Source: Pseudomonadota bacterium (GTDB taxonomy: Bacteria > Desulfobacterota > Desulfobulbia > Desulfobulbales > SURF-16). Taken from it: 64,000 bases of DNA. Of the stretch, positions 36,027 to 44,052 are shown one piece after another; the first letter of the stretch is position 1, and every line of letters starts with the position of its first letter. Under the pieces are notes generated by a model, which saw nothing but the letters and a program-made list of their open reading frames with translations, ran no database searches and had not been told where the DNA came from. The DNA lies in contig JAHJKA010000048.1 in assembly GCA_018822545.1 (NCBI GenBank), positions 1 through 64,000 on the forward strand. Direction: 5' to 3'. A program made the translations under genes and the position numbers.

Positions 36027-37661
36027 ATGGCAAAAAAACGTTTTGGCGACATATTGGTTGATGGCGGGCTGATAACCGATACCCAGTTGGCTCAGGCCCT
36101 GAAATTCGGCCGTGATAATGACGTCAAACTAGGACAGGCCCTTCTTGATCTTGGCTTCGTAACGGAAGAAGCTGTTGCCCGTACCCTTTCACGGCAGCTG
36201 CAGATTCCCTATGTTGACCTCAACAAAATCGTCCTGGACCCAGAGATTGTCGCCACTATCCCTGAGTCGGTGGCCCGCAAGAACAAGATTCTTGCCATTG
36301 GTAAACGACCCGGTGAAATCCTGGTTGCCCTTTCCGACCCCTTGAACATCTTCGCCATTGACGCCGCCTCCCAGCATCTTAAGGGCACCCTGGTACCCTG
36401 CGTGGCCATGGAATCCCTCCTCAACGCTGCCATTGACCAGCAGTATGGCAGCATGGCAGCCATGCCCGGTGCCGGATTGGCCGGAGGTGAAGGCGATGAA
36501 AGCGAAGCCGTTATGGCCATCAACGACATCCTTATCCAGGCAGTGCGCGCCGAGGCCAGTGATATCCATATTGAGCCGGACGTCCTTGAAGTCAGAGTCC
36601 GTTGCCGGGTGGATGGTCTCCTGAAAAATATCCGCTCCTATCCCATGGATATGCACCCAAACCTGATCTCCAGGATCAAGATCATGTCCCAGCTTGATAT
36701 TGGCGAGCGCCGCAAGCCCCAGGACGGCCGCATAGAACTCCCCATATCCGGCAAGGAATTTGACATCAGGGTCTCCATTTTACCCTTGAGTAAAGGGGAG
36801 AAAGTGGTTATGCGCCTCCTTGACAAGAGTAAGGTGAAGATTAATCTCGCCGATCTTGGCTTTGAGCCGGAGCAAGAAAAAATCTTTCGTGACCATCTTG
36901 CCATGCCCCACGAGATCATCCTGGTCACCGGTCCTACTGGTAGCGGCAAGACCACCACCCTTTATGGCGCCTTAAACAAGATAAATACCCCGGAAAAAAA
37001 TATCGTCACCGTTGAAGATCCGGTGGAATACGAGCTTACCGGTGTCAACCAGGTTCAGGTCAACCTCAAGGCCAACCTCACCTTTGTCTCCTCCCTGCGC
37101 TCCATCCTGCGCCAGGACCCGGACATTGTCATGATCGGTGAGATTCGTGATGTGGAGACGGCAGAGATTGCCATCCAGGCAGCACTGACCGGCCATCTGG
37201 TACTGTCCACCCTGCACACCAACGATTCCTGCGGAGCCGTGGCCCGTCTCATTGACATGGGCATTCCACCTTTTCTGATCGCCTCTTCCCTTGGGCTTGT
37301 CCTGGCCCAGCGCCTGCCAAGACGCCTCTGCCCTGCCTGTAAAGAGCTCCAGGATATTACCCCTTCCATTGCCGAACTTTTCCCCGGCAAGCCCTTGGAA
37401 GATATTGTTATCTACAGGCCCAAAGGCTGTAACCAATGCGAAAACACCGGCTTTCGTGGGAGAACTGCCATCTATGAGATTCTGGAACTTTCAAAAGAGA
37501 TTGAGAAACTGATCATGGAACAGGCCTCCTCACGGGAGATCGCCAGGCAGGCAGCACGAGAAGGCTTTCAAAATCTTCGCCAGGCAGGCCTTGTTAAGGT
37601 CCTAAACGGTGTCACCTCCCTTGATGAAATCCTCCGCCTTTCTCTGGAGCATAAAGAGTAA
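36027..37661 (+). CDS. Pilus extension ATPase, GspE/MshE family
   Basis: The 544-residue hexameric motor that powers pilin polymerisation. The N-terminal MshEN-type region has two tandem motifs, RFGDILVDGG...LAQAL and KLGQALLDLG...TLSRQ, of the kind that binds cyclic-di-GMP in MshE; the first copy has Gly28 where the consensus has Gln. The ATPase has Walker A GPTGSGKTTTLYG, the Asp box, GEIRDVETAEIAIQAALTGHLVLSTLHTN and a four-Cys zinc motif (CPAC and CNQC). The gene lies two bases before the platform gene. Confidence 0.93.
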   Translation: MAKKRFGDILVDGGLITDTQLAQALKFGRDNDVKLGQALLDLGFVTEEAVARTLSRQLQIPYVDLNKIVLDPEIVATIPESVARKNKILAIGKRPGEILVALSDPLNIFAIDAASQHLKGTLVPCVAMESLLNAAIDQQYGSMAAMPGAGLAGGEGDESEAVMAINDILIQAVRAEASDIHIEPDVLEVRVRCRVDGLLKNIRSYPMDMHPNLISRIKIMSQLDIGERRKPQDGRIELPISGKEFDIRVSILPLSKGEKVVMRLLDKSKVKINLADLGFEPEQEKIFRDHLAMPHEIILVTGPTGSGKTTTLYGALNKINTPEKNIVTVEDPVEYELTGVNQVQVNLKANLTFVSSLRSILRQDPDIVMIGEIRDVETAEIAIQAALTGHLVLSTLHTNDSCGAVARLIDMGIPPFLIASSLGLVLAQRLPRRLCPACKELQDITPSIAELFPGKPLEDIVIYRPKGCNQCENTGFRGRTAIYEILELSKEIEKLIMEQASSREIARQAAREGFQNLRQAGLVKVLNGVTSLDEILRLSLEHKE

Positions 37662-37663
37662 CC

Positions 37664-38902
37664 ATGCCTGCCTTTTATTATGAAGCCATCGATAACCGTG
37701 GTCACTCCAAACAGGGCAGCCATGAGGCCGATCTTGTCAAAGACGTTGAAAAATGGCTGCTCACCCAGCATCTCACCCCGGTGAGCATCATTGCGGCCGG
37801 CGAGCACGCTCAGGTGGCCCAGAGTACCGACGCCACCATCTCCTTTCTTGAAAAATGGCACGGCATTACCCTGGAGGACCATATCCTTTTCTGTCGCCAA
37901 TGCGCCACCCTCCTTGCGGCGGGTGTCGATATGCTGCGCACCCTGACCATTCTCGGCAAACAGATTTCTAACCCTCTACTGCGTGAGGTGGTTTCCAAAA
38001 TCAGTACAGAAATTGAACAGGGTGAAAGTCTGGGTGAGGCCTTTGAAAATCATCCCAAGGTCTTTACCGTTCTTTATCGAAATATCATCAAAGTCGGCGA
38101 GGAGTCTGGTAATCTTGACACCTCCTTCAGCTACATGGCTGACCTTTTAGAAAACGAAAAGGAGATCCGGGAACGGATCAAGGCCGCCACCCGCTACCCG
38201 AAGATCGTGGTGGTCGCCCTGTTTTCTGCGACGTTTTTTTTGATGAGTTATGTGGTGCCAAAGTTTGTCACCCTCTTCACCAACGCCAAGATTGCCCTGC
38301 CCTTTGCCACCCGGCTCCTTATTGCCATCAGTAATTTCTGTGCCAATTATAATGTTCTGATCATCGGCATGGTGGTGGGCCTAGTCCTGTTGTATCGCAT
38401 GGGCTTACAGTACCGGGAAGTCGTGCATTTGCGGGACTCCATCACCATCCGCCTGCCGGTCTTTGGAGCGCTCTACACCAAGATCTACATGGCCAGATTC
38501 AGCCGCGTCTTTGCCGTGCTGACCAGAAGCGGCATCGACATCATCAAGACCCTAGCTTTGTCCTCGGCCGCCTTAGAAAACCTTATCCTCCGCGATCAAC
38601 TGGCAGAAATCTCCGCAGAAGTTGAAGAAGGCGTTGCCTTTGATGATGCCATGTCCCGCCAAGCCCTTTTCCCGGAGATGGTCACCCAGATGGTCAGTGT
38701 CGGGGTGGAATCAGGCCGTATTGACGAGATGATGGACAAGGTCGCCGACTATTATGACATGGAGACCAACTACACCATCAAGAACCTCGCCACCCTCATC
38801 GAACCCCTGCTCTTGGTCTTCATGGGCATCATGGTCGGCTTTATCGCTCTTGCCATCTTCACCCCCATGTGGTCCATGATGGAAGTCATGAAAGGCGGCT
38901 GA
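37664..38902 (+). CDS. Pilus inner-membrane platform protein, GspF/MshG family
   Basis: The 412-residue platform on which the motor acts. It has two GspF domains, each with the usual E-x-G-x-x-x-G-like signature (STEIEQGESLGEAFENHP and SAEVEEGVAFDDAMSRQ; VGEESGNLD and VGVESGRIDEMM) and about three membrane helices, with the last at ALLVFMGIMVGFIALAIFTPMW. Position directly after the motor gene is standard. It is the last of the core assembly genes in this run. Confidence 0.93.
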   Translation: MPAFYYEAIDNRGHSKQGSHEADLVKDVEKWLLTQHLTPVSIIAAGEHAQVAQSTDATISFLEKWHGITLEDHILFCRQCATLLAAGVDMLRTLTILGKQISNPLLREVVSKISTEIEQGESLGEAFENHPKVFTVLYRNIIKVGEESGNLDTSFSYMADLLENEKEIRERIKAATRYPKIVVVALFSATFFLMSYVVPKFVTLFTNAKIALPFATRLLIAISNFCANYNVLIIGMVVGLVLLYRMGLQYREVVHLRDSITIRLPVFGALYTKIYMARFSRVFAVLTRSGIDIIKTLALSSAALENLILRDQLAEISAEVEEGVAFDDAMSRQALFPEMVTQMVSVGVESGRIDEMMDKVADYYDMETNYTIKNLATLIEPLLLVFMGIMVGFIALAIFTPMWSMMEVMKGG

Positions 38903-38936
38903 TTCTCATCTTCCTACATACAACCAGGATCCTATC

Positions 38937-40919
38937 ATGCAGCAATCCCCTAATGACACTGGTCTGCTGTACCGTGCCTTTGCCCTGGCAATCTTTATTG
39001 CCCCCTTTATCCTCCTGCCACGCATAAGTGAATTTGCCAATCTGCCCCAGGCCGCCTGGCTGCAGATCACGACCTTTGCTAGCCTCAGCCTTTTGCTTTT
39101 GTCTATGGCTCGAAGAAAGGAAGAAGTCAGACTGCGCATCAGCCCCCTCCTCCTACCCATGGTAGCCCTTCTTCTCTGGTGCTTTATAGGCCTGATCTAT
39201 GCCGTTAATCCTTACGAGGTGATCAAGCGTCTTAGCCATCTGTTAGCTGCGGCGGCGGCTTTTTTTCTGGTACCGCAACTCTACCACACAACAAACAAGG
39301 CCAAAATCCTGCTCTGGGCCATCGTCATCTCAGGTCTAGGTGTGGCGCTTATCGGCATAAGCCAGCATCTCTTCGACCTTTCGCTCATCCCCCAGATCGC
39401 ACCACCAGCCTCAACTTTTGCCAACAAAAATATGGCGGCCCATTTCGTGGTGCTGACCATCCCGGCCGGCATGATGCTTTTTCTGTTAGAAAGAAAGAGA
39501 TTTACCTACCTGCTGCCTGCTACAGTAGCCATACAGACGACATTCCTGGCATATGCTCGAACCAGAGCGAGTTGGCTGGCTCTTTTTATTAGCCTGGCTC
39601 TCTTTATCCTCTTCGTCCTGGCTTACCACAAAAAGAACTCCCTTCTCAGAATTTCAAACCGTCAAAAGAGAGGCCTCGTCCTTGGCTTAGTTCTTGCCGC
39701 TTGCCTTGTTGGACTGAACCCCAAACAGGTTAATTTTTCAGGATATACTACCGTCGCAACACAGATCGCAGATACTCAGGTCTATGTAAAGGAGCCTGCC
39801 AGACAGGTACGTTTTGCACTGTGGCTAAACACCTTGGCCATGGCTAGAGATCACCTTGTGTTCGGTGTTGGTCTAGGGAATTTCAAAAGCCATTACCCTT
39901 TGTACCATACCGCTATCCTCAAAGATGCAAGCTTCTCGGTAGGAATGCAGGCCGTTGACAGCCACAATGACATCCTTCAGGCCCTTGCCGAGCTAGGCCT
40001 TATTGGTCTTGGACTCTTCTTCTGGCTTACCTTGAAAACCCTTGGTTCTTTCATTTCCGGGATTAAAGAATGTGGAGAGGACCAACAAATTATTACAGCC
40101 TGCACTGCCATTGGACTCATTGCCTTTTTGTTGATTACTCTCTTCAGCTTTCCCATGGCCTGTAGCATGCCTCCCTTTGTCGCAGCCCTCTATCTTGGCC
40201 TCCTCGCCAACACCTCTTCCCAAACCAAAAAAGTGACATTCCAAAGTAAAAAGATTCTGGGCTATGGACTCATCACCTGTACGCTTTTCATATTGACCAT
40301 CAATTTTAATTACAAAGAACTCAAAGCAGATCATTCCCTCTCCCAATTTATTACTTTGGAGAGCGAGAAGAAATGGTCAGATGCTATCATTATTGGCCAA
40401 AAGATGGTTAAGGAACAACCTTTACGCCACCAGCTCATCACCTATTTGGGCCGCGCCTATATGAATACTGGCAACCTGAGTCAAGCTGAAAACTCCTTCA
40501 GCCTAGCCCTTAAAACAAGTCCAGCAGATATCAACACCATGGCAAATCTAGGTGCAGTGTTTACCAGGGAAGGCAAAAATGAGGCGGCAGAAGATATATT
40601 ACACAAAGTCATAGCAATATACCCCTCACATTGGGGGGCGCTCAACAACCTCGGTAACCTTTGGATGAAAAAAGGAGAATTTGGCCAGGCCAAAACCTCC
40701 TTTGCGAAGGCGATCAACTTTGCACCTAACAATCATCTTCTCTGGTACAATAAGGGAGTGGCGACTATGAAAAGTGGCTCCGAGCAGGAAGCAATGTCTG
40801 ATTTTAAACGAGTTTTGGCTCTTAAACCAGGATGGTCAGAAGCTCAAGTAATGCTCAACCAACTTATTCAAAAACAAAATTTAATAAGAGATAATAAAGA
40901 AAGTAAGGAGGATGGTTAA
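38937..40919 (+). CDS. O-antigen ligase/Wzy-like membrane protein with C-terminal TPR repeats
   Basis: A 660-residue protein with about ten membrane helices (residues 12-425) and a cytoplasmic or periplasmic TPR region (about 440-640; AENSFSLALKTSPADINTMANLG and two more units). The motifs FANKNMAAHFVVLTIPAG and VDSHNDILQALAELGLIGLGLF place it in the Wzy_C/WaaL/PglL superfamily, which transfers glycans to lipid A or to pilins. Its position between the pilus platform gene and an MshA-like pilin gene suggests pilin O-glycosylation, as for PglL/TfpO; this is inference. A weak ribosome site precedes ATG 38937. Confidence 0.8.
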   Translation: MQQSPNDTGLLYRAFALAIFIAPFILLPRISEFANLPQAAWLQITTFASLSLLLLSMARRKEEVRLRISPLLLPMVALLLWCFIGLIYAVNPYEVIKRLSHLLAAAAAFFLVPQLYHTTNKAKILLWAIVISGLGVALIGISQHLFDLSLIPQIAPPASTFANKNMAAHFVVLTIPAGMMLFLLERKRFTYLLPATVAIQTTFLAYARTRASWLALFISLALFILFVLAYHKKNSLLRISNRQKRGLVLGLVLAACLVGLNPKQVNFSGYTTVATQIADTQVYVKEPARQVRFALWLNTLAMARDHLVFGVGLGNFKSHYPLYHTAILKDASFSVGMQAVDSHNDILQALAELGLIGLGLFFWLTLKTLGSFISGIKECGEDQQIITACTAIGLIAFLLITLFSFPMACSMPPFVAALYLGLLANTSSQTKKVTFQSKKILGYGLITCTLFILTINFNYKELKADHSLSQFITLESEKKWSDAIIIGQKMVKEQPLRHQLITYLGRAYMNTGNLSQAENSFSLALKTSPADINTMANLGAVFTREGKNEAAEDILHKVIAIYPSHWGALNNLGNLWMKKGEFGQAKTSFAKAINFAPNNHLLWYNKGVATMKSGSEQEAMSDFKRVLALKPGWSEAQVMLNQLIQKQNLIRDNKESKEDG

Positions 40920-41041
40920 TTTTCACCCTACATTTTCAAGAAGTTCTTTGAGATTTTTCTTTCTTCCTGGAGAGCCCCTTCTGGCTGCAACTCAGGAAAA
41001 CTAGAGTGTGAAACATACGAATGAATAGAGCCTCAAAAAAA

Positions 41042-41074
41042 AAGCCTGTCCTAGATTTCTTCTAGGGCAGGCTT
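41042..41074. terminator. Bidirectional terminator between the ligase-like gene and the pilin gene
   Basis: Stem 41042-41055 pairs with 41061-41074 (one G:U pair, loop TTTCT), flanked upstream by a run of A that supplies a T run on the minus strand. It probably terminates mainly the minus-strand pilin transcript. Confidence 0.75.
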
Positions 41075-41095
41075 GAAAATCAAGAAAAAAACTTG

Positions 41096-41479
41096 TTACC
41101 AAGTCTTACTCAAAACAGCTTTAGCGGAAGTTGTTTCACCAGTCGTTATTCCAATATCATATGTTCCATCGCATGCGCCACCACCATCAGCATCCCGACA
41201 AAGGAATGTGCCATCATCAATCCAGCCTTCTGGAATAGCATCCAAAGCACTTACCAATGTACCACTGGTAGTAATAGCAACATGACCAGGAATGCCCAAA
41301 AGACCAGATGCAAAATTCATGGAGGTTGCTCCCTGACATGCACCATAAACACCATCAGCCGCCGCAATCTCAGCCTCAGTCTTCATATCAACATACCTGG
41401 GAATAGCTGTTACCGCCAGGATACCAAGAATGACGATGATGACGATTAATTCGATAAGTGTAAAACCTTTTTGATTCAT
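41096..41479 (-). CDS. MshA-like major pilin
   Basis: A 127-residue prepilin with the very short leader MNQKG and mature start FTLIELIVIIVILGILAVTAIP, including Glu5. The segment GVYGACQGATSMNF and two Cys near the C-terminal half (CRDADGGGAC) match the compact MshA pilin layout with a disulfide-bounded loop. It lies opposite to the rest of the locus but shares its terminator region. A sigma-70-like promoter is seen upstream, and AGGTG before the ATG acts as ribosome site. It is the likely major subunit. Confidence 0.88.
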   Translation of the reverse strand: MNQKGFTLIELIVIIVILGILAVTAIPRYVDMKTEAEIAAADGVYGACQGATSMNFASGLLGIPGHVAITTSGTLVSALDAIPEGWIDDGTFLCRDADGGGACDGTYDIGITTGETTSAKAVLSKTW

Positions 41480-41550
41480 ACTTTCACCTTTGCTCTTTAT
41501 TTAGGATGATGCCCCGTTCACTCTTGGTGTATTAGGCTAAACTTATATCT

Positions 41551-41579
41551 TTTATAGCAAAGACGCGGAATATACGCAA
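41551..41579 (-). promoter_or_regulatory. Sigma-70-like promoter of the MshA-like pilin gene
   Basis: On the minus strand, TTGCGT (41579-41574) and TATAAA (41556-41551) are separated by 17 bases. The transcript would start near 41544 with a leader of about 65 bases to the ATG at 41479. Confidence 0.45.
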
Positions 41580-41723
41580 GAATTTTAGTCGTAGCTATTA
41601 CTAACAAGGCAAAAACTTTGTCACCTCTTCCTGCTCTTTTTTTGATTATTAACCATCGGCAATGAAACTCAAAACATTAATGATTCTGTATAGGAAGGAA
41701 TTTTAGCCATTCTCTAAGAAAGT

Positions 41724-41749
41724 CCTGTAGTAGCTGCCACTTCGAGCGA
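41724..41749 (+). repeat. REP-like sequence (degenerate), forward copy
   Basis: The string starting CCTGTAGTAGCTGCC and ending GAGCGA follows the plan of REP elements: GTAG, then an imperfect hairpin, then GCGA. The stem is poor, so this may be a decayed copy. A second copy lies 33 bases away in reverse. Confidence 0.4.
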
Positions 41750-41782
41750 TACAGAGTTAATTCCCACTCAAACCTTCCCTTA

Positions 41783-41806
41783 TCGTTCGCAGGGGCGAAC
41801 TCCTAC
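41783..41806 (-). repeat. REP-like sequence, reverse copy
   Basis: On the minus strand this reads GTAGGA, then the hairpin GTTCGC-CCCT-GCGAAC, then GA. GTAG plus a short palindrome is the hallmark of REP sequences mobilised by RAYT transposases. With the degenerate forward copy it makes a BIME-like inverted pair. Confidence 0.5.
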
Positions 41807-41994
41807 CGATCAAGCTAGTCAGAAACCATTCGCAATGATGGTCACTACTTGGCAAAATTAAGGAGTGATCAAAATTTCAGTTACTGTTCTTTGCGATCTC
41901 ATACAGAGAAGCTGAGTTTACTGACAAAATCGTAGCAATTATTATGGAGCCTAGGTAAGATTAAGAGTCAGGTTGTAAAGTATTCTCAAAAATT

Positions 41995-42519
41995 ATGGTG
42001 CAAAACTCAGGAGTTATCCCCCCAATGCAGGATGAAGATCAGCTCAGTGCCAGTCTTGAGGATTATCTTGAGGTTATTGCTCATATTATCACCGTTAAAC
42101 AGGTGGCCAGGGCCAAGGAAATTGCTGCTGAGCTTAAGGTCAGCCGTTCTTCAGTGACCGAGGCTTTCCGTTCCCTGGCCAAAAAAGGTCTGATCAACTA
42201 TGCGCCGTACGAAGTGATCACCCTTACCCCAAAAGGTGAAGAGGTGAGTGCCGACATCATTCGCCGCCACCGGGCCCTGCAGGATTTCTTCATCAAGGTG
42301 CTGGCTGTTGACGAGAAGACCGCTGATGAAGGCGCCTGCAAGATCGAACATGCCGCCCCGAGAAAAATCATCGATCGCATGATAAATTTTGTAAAATTTG
42401 TTGAAGAATGCCCCCGAGGTGGTGCAGACTGGATACAGAGCTTCAGTGATTTCTGCGCCACAGGGCAGACCAAGGATAATTGCTCGGCATGTATTGCCAC
42501 ATGCCTTAAAAAAGAATAG
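41995..42519 (+). CDS. DtxR/MntR-family metal-dependent regulator with C-terminal Cys motif
   Basis: A 174-residue regulator. The N-terminal winged helix (SLEDYLEVIAHII, AKEIAAELKVSRSSVTEAFRSLAKKGLI, ITLTPKGEEVS) and the dimerisation/metal domain (RRHRALQDFFIKVLAVDEKTADEGACKIEHA) define the DtxR/MntR family, which senses Fe(II) or Mn(II). The C-terminus adds four cysteines (154, 163, 166, 170) in a Cys-x8-Cys-x2-Cys-x3-Cys pattern, not part of the usual domain. ATG 41995 lacks a ribosome site; ATG 42025 (after AGGAG, 11 bases) may be the true start. A small gene follows after 18 bases. Confidence 0.88.
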   Translation: MVQNSGVIPPMQDEDQLSASLEDYLEVIAHIITVKQVARAKEIAAELKVSRSSVTEAFRSLAKKGLINYAPYEVITLTPKGEEVSADIIRRHRALQDFFIKVLAVDEKTADEGACKIEHAAPRKIIDRMINFVKFVEECPRGGADWIQSFSDFCATGQTKDNCSACIATCLKKE

Positions 42520-42537
42520 AAAAAGTCAGGAGACAGC

Positions 42538-42711
42538 ATGGACGGAACGTTTAAAGATGGAATGTACAACCATCCAAATCTTGGACTCATAAAAATATTC
42601 AGTAAGGATGGCAACTGGGTGTACCAATGCTATACCAGCAATGGCCAAAAACCCTTATCCTCCCCCAAACCCCTTGATCAATGGACCTGGGTGATGAGCG
42701 AAGAACGCTAG
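42538..42711 (+). CDS. Small unrecognised protein (57 aa) downstream of the DtxR-family gene
   Basis: An ATG at 42538 with a well-placed AGGAG (42528-42532) opens 57 codons ending TAG. The product begins MDGTFKDGMYNHPNLG and is polar, with three Trp, five Tyr/Phe and one Cys, and no signal peptide or membrane helix. I do not recognise it. The 18-base spacing behind the regulator, a good ribosome site and a terminator 30 bases after the stop support a real gene in a two-gene operon. Confidence 0.6.
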   Translation: MDGTFKDGMYNHPNLGLIKIFSKDGNWVYQCYTSNGQKPLSSPKPLDQWTWVMSEER

Positions 42712-42740
42712 TACTGTCTTTTCCTTATAAAACATAAAAA

Positions 42741-42771
42741 AAGGTGATTCTTCGAAAAGAAGAATCACCTT
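42741..42771. terminator. Bidirectional terminator between the small gene and the aminotransferase gene
   Basis: A 12-bp stem AAGGTGATTCTT/AAGAATCACCTT (42741-42752 with 42760-42771) around loop CGAAAAG, with A and T runs on both sides. It serves the DtxR operon and the convergent aminotransferase gene. Confidence 0.9.
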
Positions 42772-42818
42772 TTTTTGTGACTATGGATGTGAGCCGGGCA
42801 ACACGCCCGTTTAAGCAG

Positions 42819-44027
42819 TTATTTCAGGTTGGCAATCGCCACTTTGAGGCGTTTCATCCCTTCCTTGATATCATCCATGGAGGCGGCAAAAGAAAAACGC
42901 ACAAACTCATCAGCCCCAAAGGCGGCGCCAGGCACCGTGGCCATGAAGCTCTTTTCAAGGAGATAGGCCGACATATCCACCGAACCCTCTATGACCGTGC
43001 CATCATAGGATTTCCCAAAATAGGCAGAGAGATTAGGGAAGACATAAAAGGCCCCCTTGGGCACCACGCAGGTAACGCCGGGGATCGAGGTTAATTCAGC
43101 AATTATATAATCACGCCGGGGCAGGAAGGACTCCTTCATGCGGACCGGGAAATCCTGAGGTCCGGAAACCGCGGCCAGGGCAGCGCGTTGGGCAATGGAT
43201 GAAGGGTTAGAGGTGGACTGGCTCTGGATCTTATTCATGGCCGCAATAATATGTTTGGGGCCAAGGGTGTAGCCGATTCGCCAACCGGTCATGGCAAAGG
43301 ATTTAGAAACACCATTTGAAATAATAGTCTGATTTTTAAGCTCCGGGGCAATATCAAGAATATGGGCCAAGGGCTCGTCGCCATAGACAATGGTATCGTA
43401 GATATCATCGGAGACCACCACCCAACCCTGGGCCAGGGCCATATCAGCCACTACTTTCAGGGCCTTGGCCGAGAAAACTGCACCGGTTGGATTGGAGGGC
43501 GAGTTAAGAATAATGCCTTTGGTCTTGGAGGTGGCAAACTTCTTGAGGTTCTCCTCGGTAAGGTCGAAATCGTCCTTCTCCTCCAGAGGAACAAGAACAG
43601 GGGTTGCCCCGGTGAGGGTAATAATGGGTGGATAGGATACCCAATACGGCGTTGGGATAAGCACCTCGTCACCCGGACCAAAAAGGGCATGAGCCATATT
43701 ATAAAGGCCGTGCTTGCCACCACAGGAAACCTGAACCTGATCAGCCTCATATTCCCAGCCATGATCATCCTTAAAACGCTTGACAATGGCCTCGCGCAAT
43801 TCCGGAATACCGGGTACTGCCGTATATCTGGTGAATCTCTCATCAATGGCCTGTTTGCCGGCCTCACAGACGTGGTCCGGAGTCGGGATATCAGGCTCGC
43901 CAACACTAAAGTTGAGGATATCCGCCCCAGCTGCCTTCATCTCCTTGGCCTTGGCATTAACAGCCAGGGTGGGAGAAGGTTTAATCTGAGACATCCTGGC
44001 TGCCAGTGCGATAATGTGCTCGCTCAT
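42819..44027 (-). CDS. Class I aminotransferase, aspartate aminotransferase type
   Basis: A 402-residue PLP enzyme of the class I family near the Ib aspartate aminotransferases. It shows LNFSVGEPDIPTPDHV, RYTAVPGIPELREAI, LNSPSNPTGAVFS, SDDIYDTIVYG and the PLP lysine K242 in SNGVSKSFAMTGWRIGY. The exact substrate (Asp, or prephenate as in some subfamilies) cannot be fixed from sequence. It is the last gene of argC-truA-aminotransferase, 25 bases after truA. Confidence 0.9.
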   Translation of the reverse strand: MSEHIIALAARMSQIKPSPTLAVNAKAKEMKAAGADILNFSVGEPDIPTPDHVCEAGKQAIDERFTRYTAVPGIPELREAIVKRFKDDHGWEYEADQVQVSCGGKHGLYNMAHALFGPGDEVLIPTPYWVSYPPIITLTGATPVLVPLEEKDDFDLTEENLKKFATSKTKGIILNSPSNPTGAVFSAKALKVVADMALAQGWVVVSDDIYDTIVYGDEPLAHILDIAPELKNQTIISNGVSKSFAMTGWRIGYTLGPKHIIAAMNKIQSQSTSNPSSIAQRAALAAVSGPQDFPVRMKESFLPRRDYIIAELTSIPGVTCVVPKGAFYVFPNLSAYFGKSYDGTVIEGSVDMSAYLLEKSFMATVPGAAFGADEFVRFSFAASMDDIKEGMKRLKVAIANLK

Positions 44028-44052
44028 TTGCGATACCTTCGAGAAGAGTAAA

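Larger units (their letters stand above)
41480..41994. other. Intergenic region upstream of the MshA-like pilin and the DtxR-family gene
   Basis: No gene is seen in 515 bases. The left third carries the pilin promoter (minus strand). The middle carries two REP-like sequences in opposite orientation (41724-41749 and 41783-41806). The right part, before the regulator, is AT-rich with no clear promoter. Confidence 0.45.

Noticed and set aside
41620..41645. Sigma-54 promoter for the MshA-like pilin (GG...GC on the minus strand)
   Set aside because: The spacing between GG and GC is 13 bases, not the required 10; a sigma-70-like promoter closer to the gene is better.
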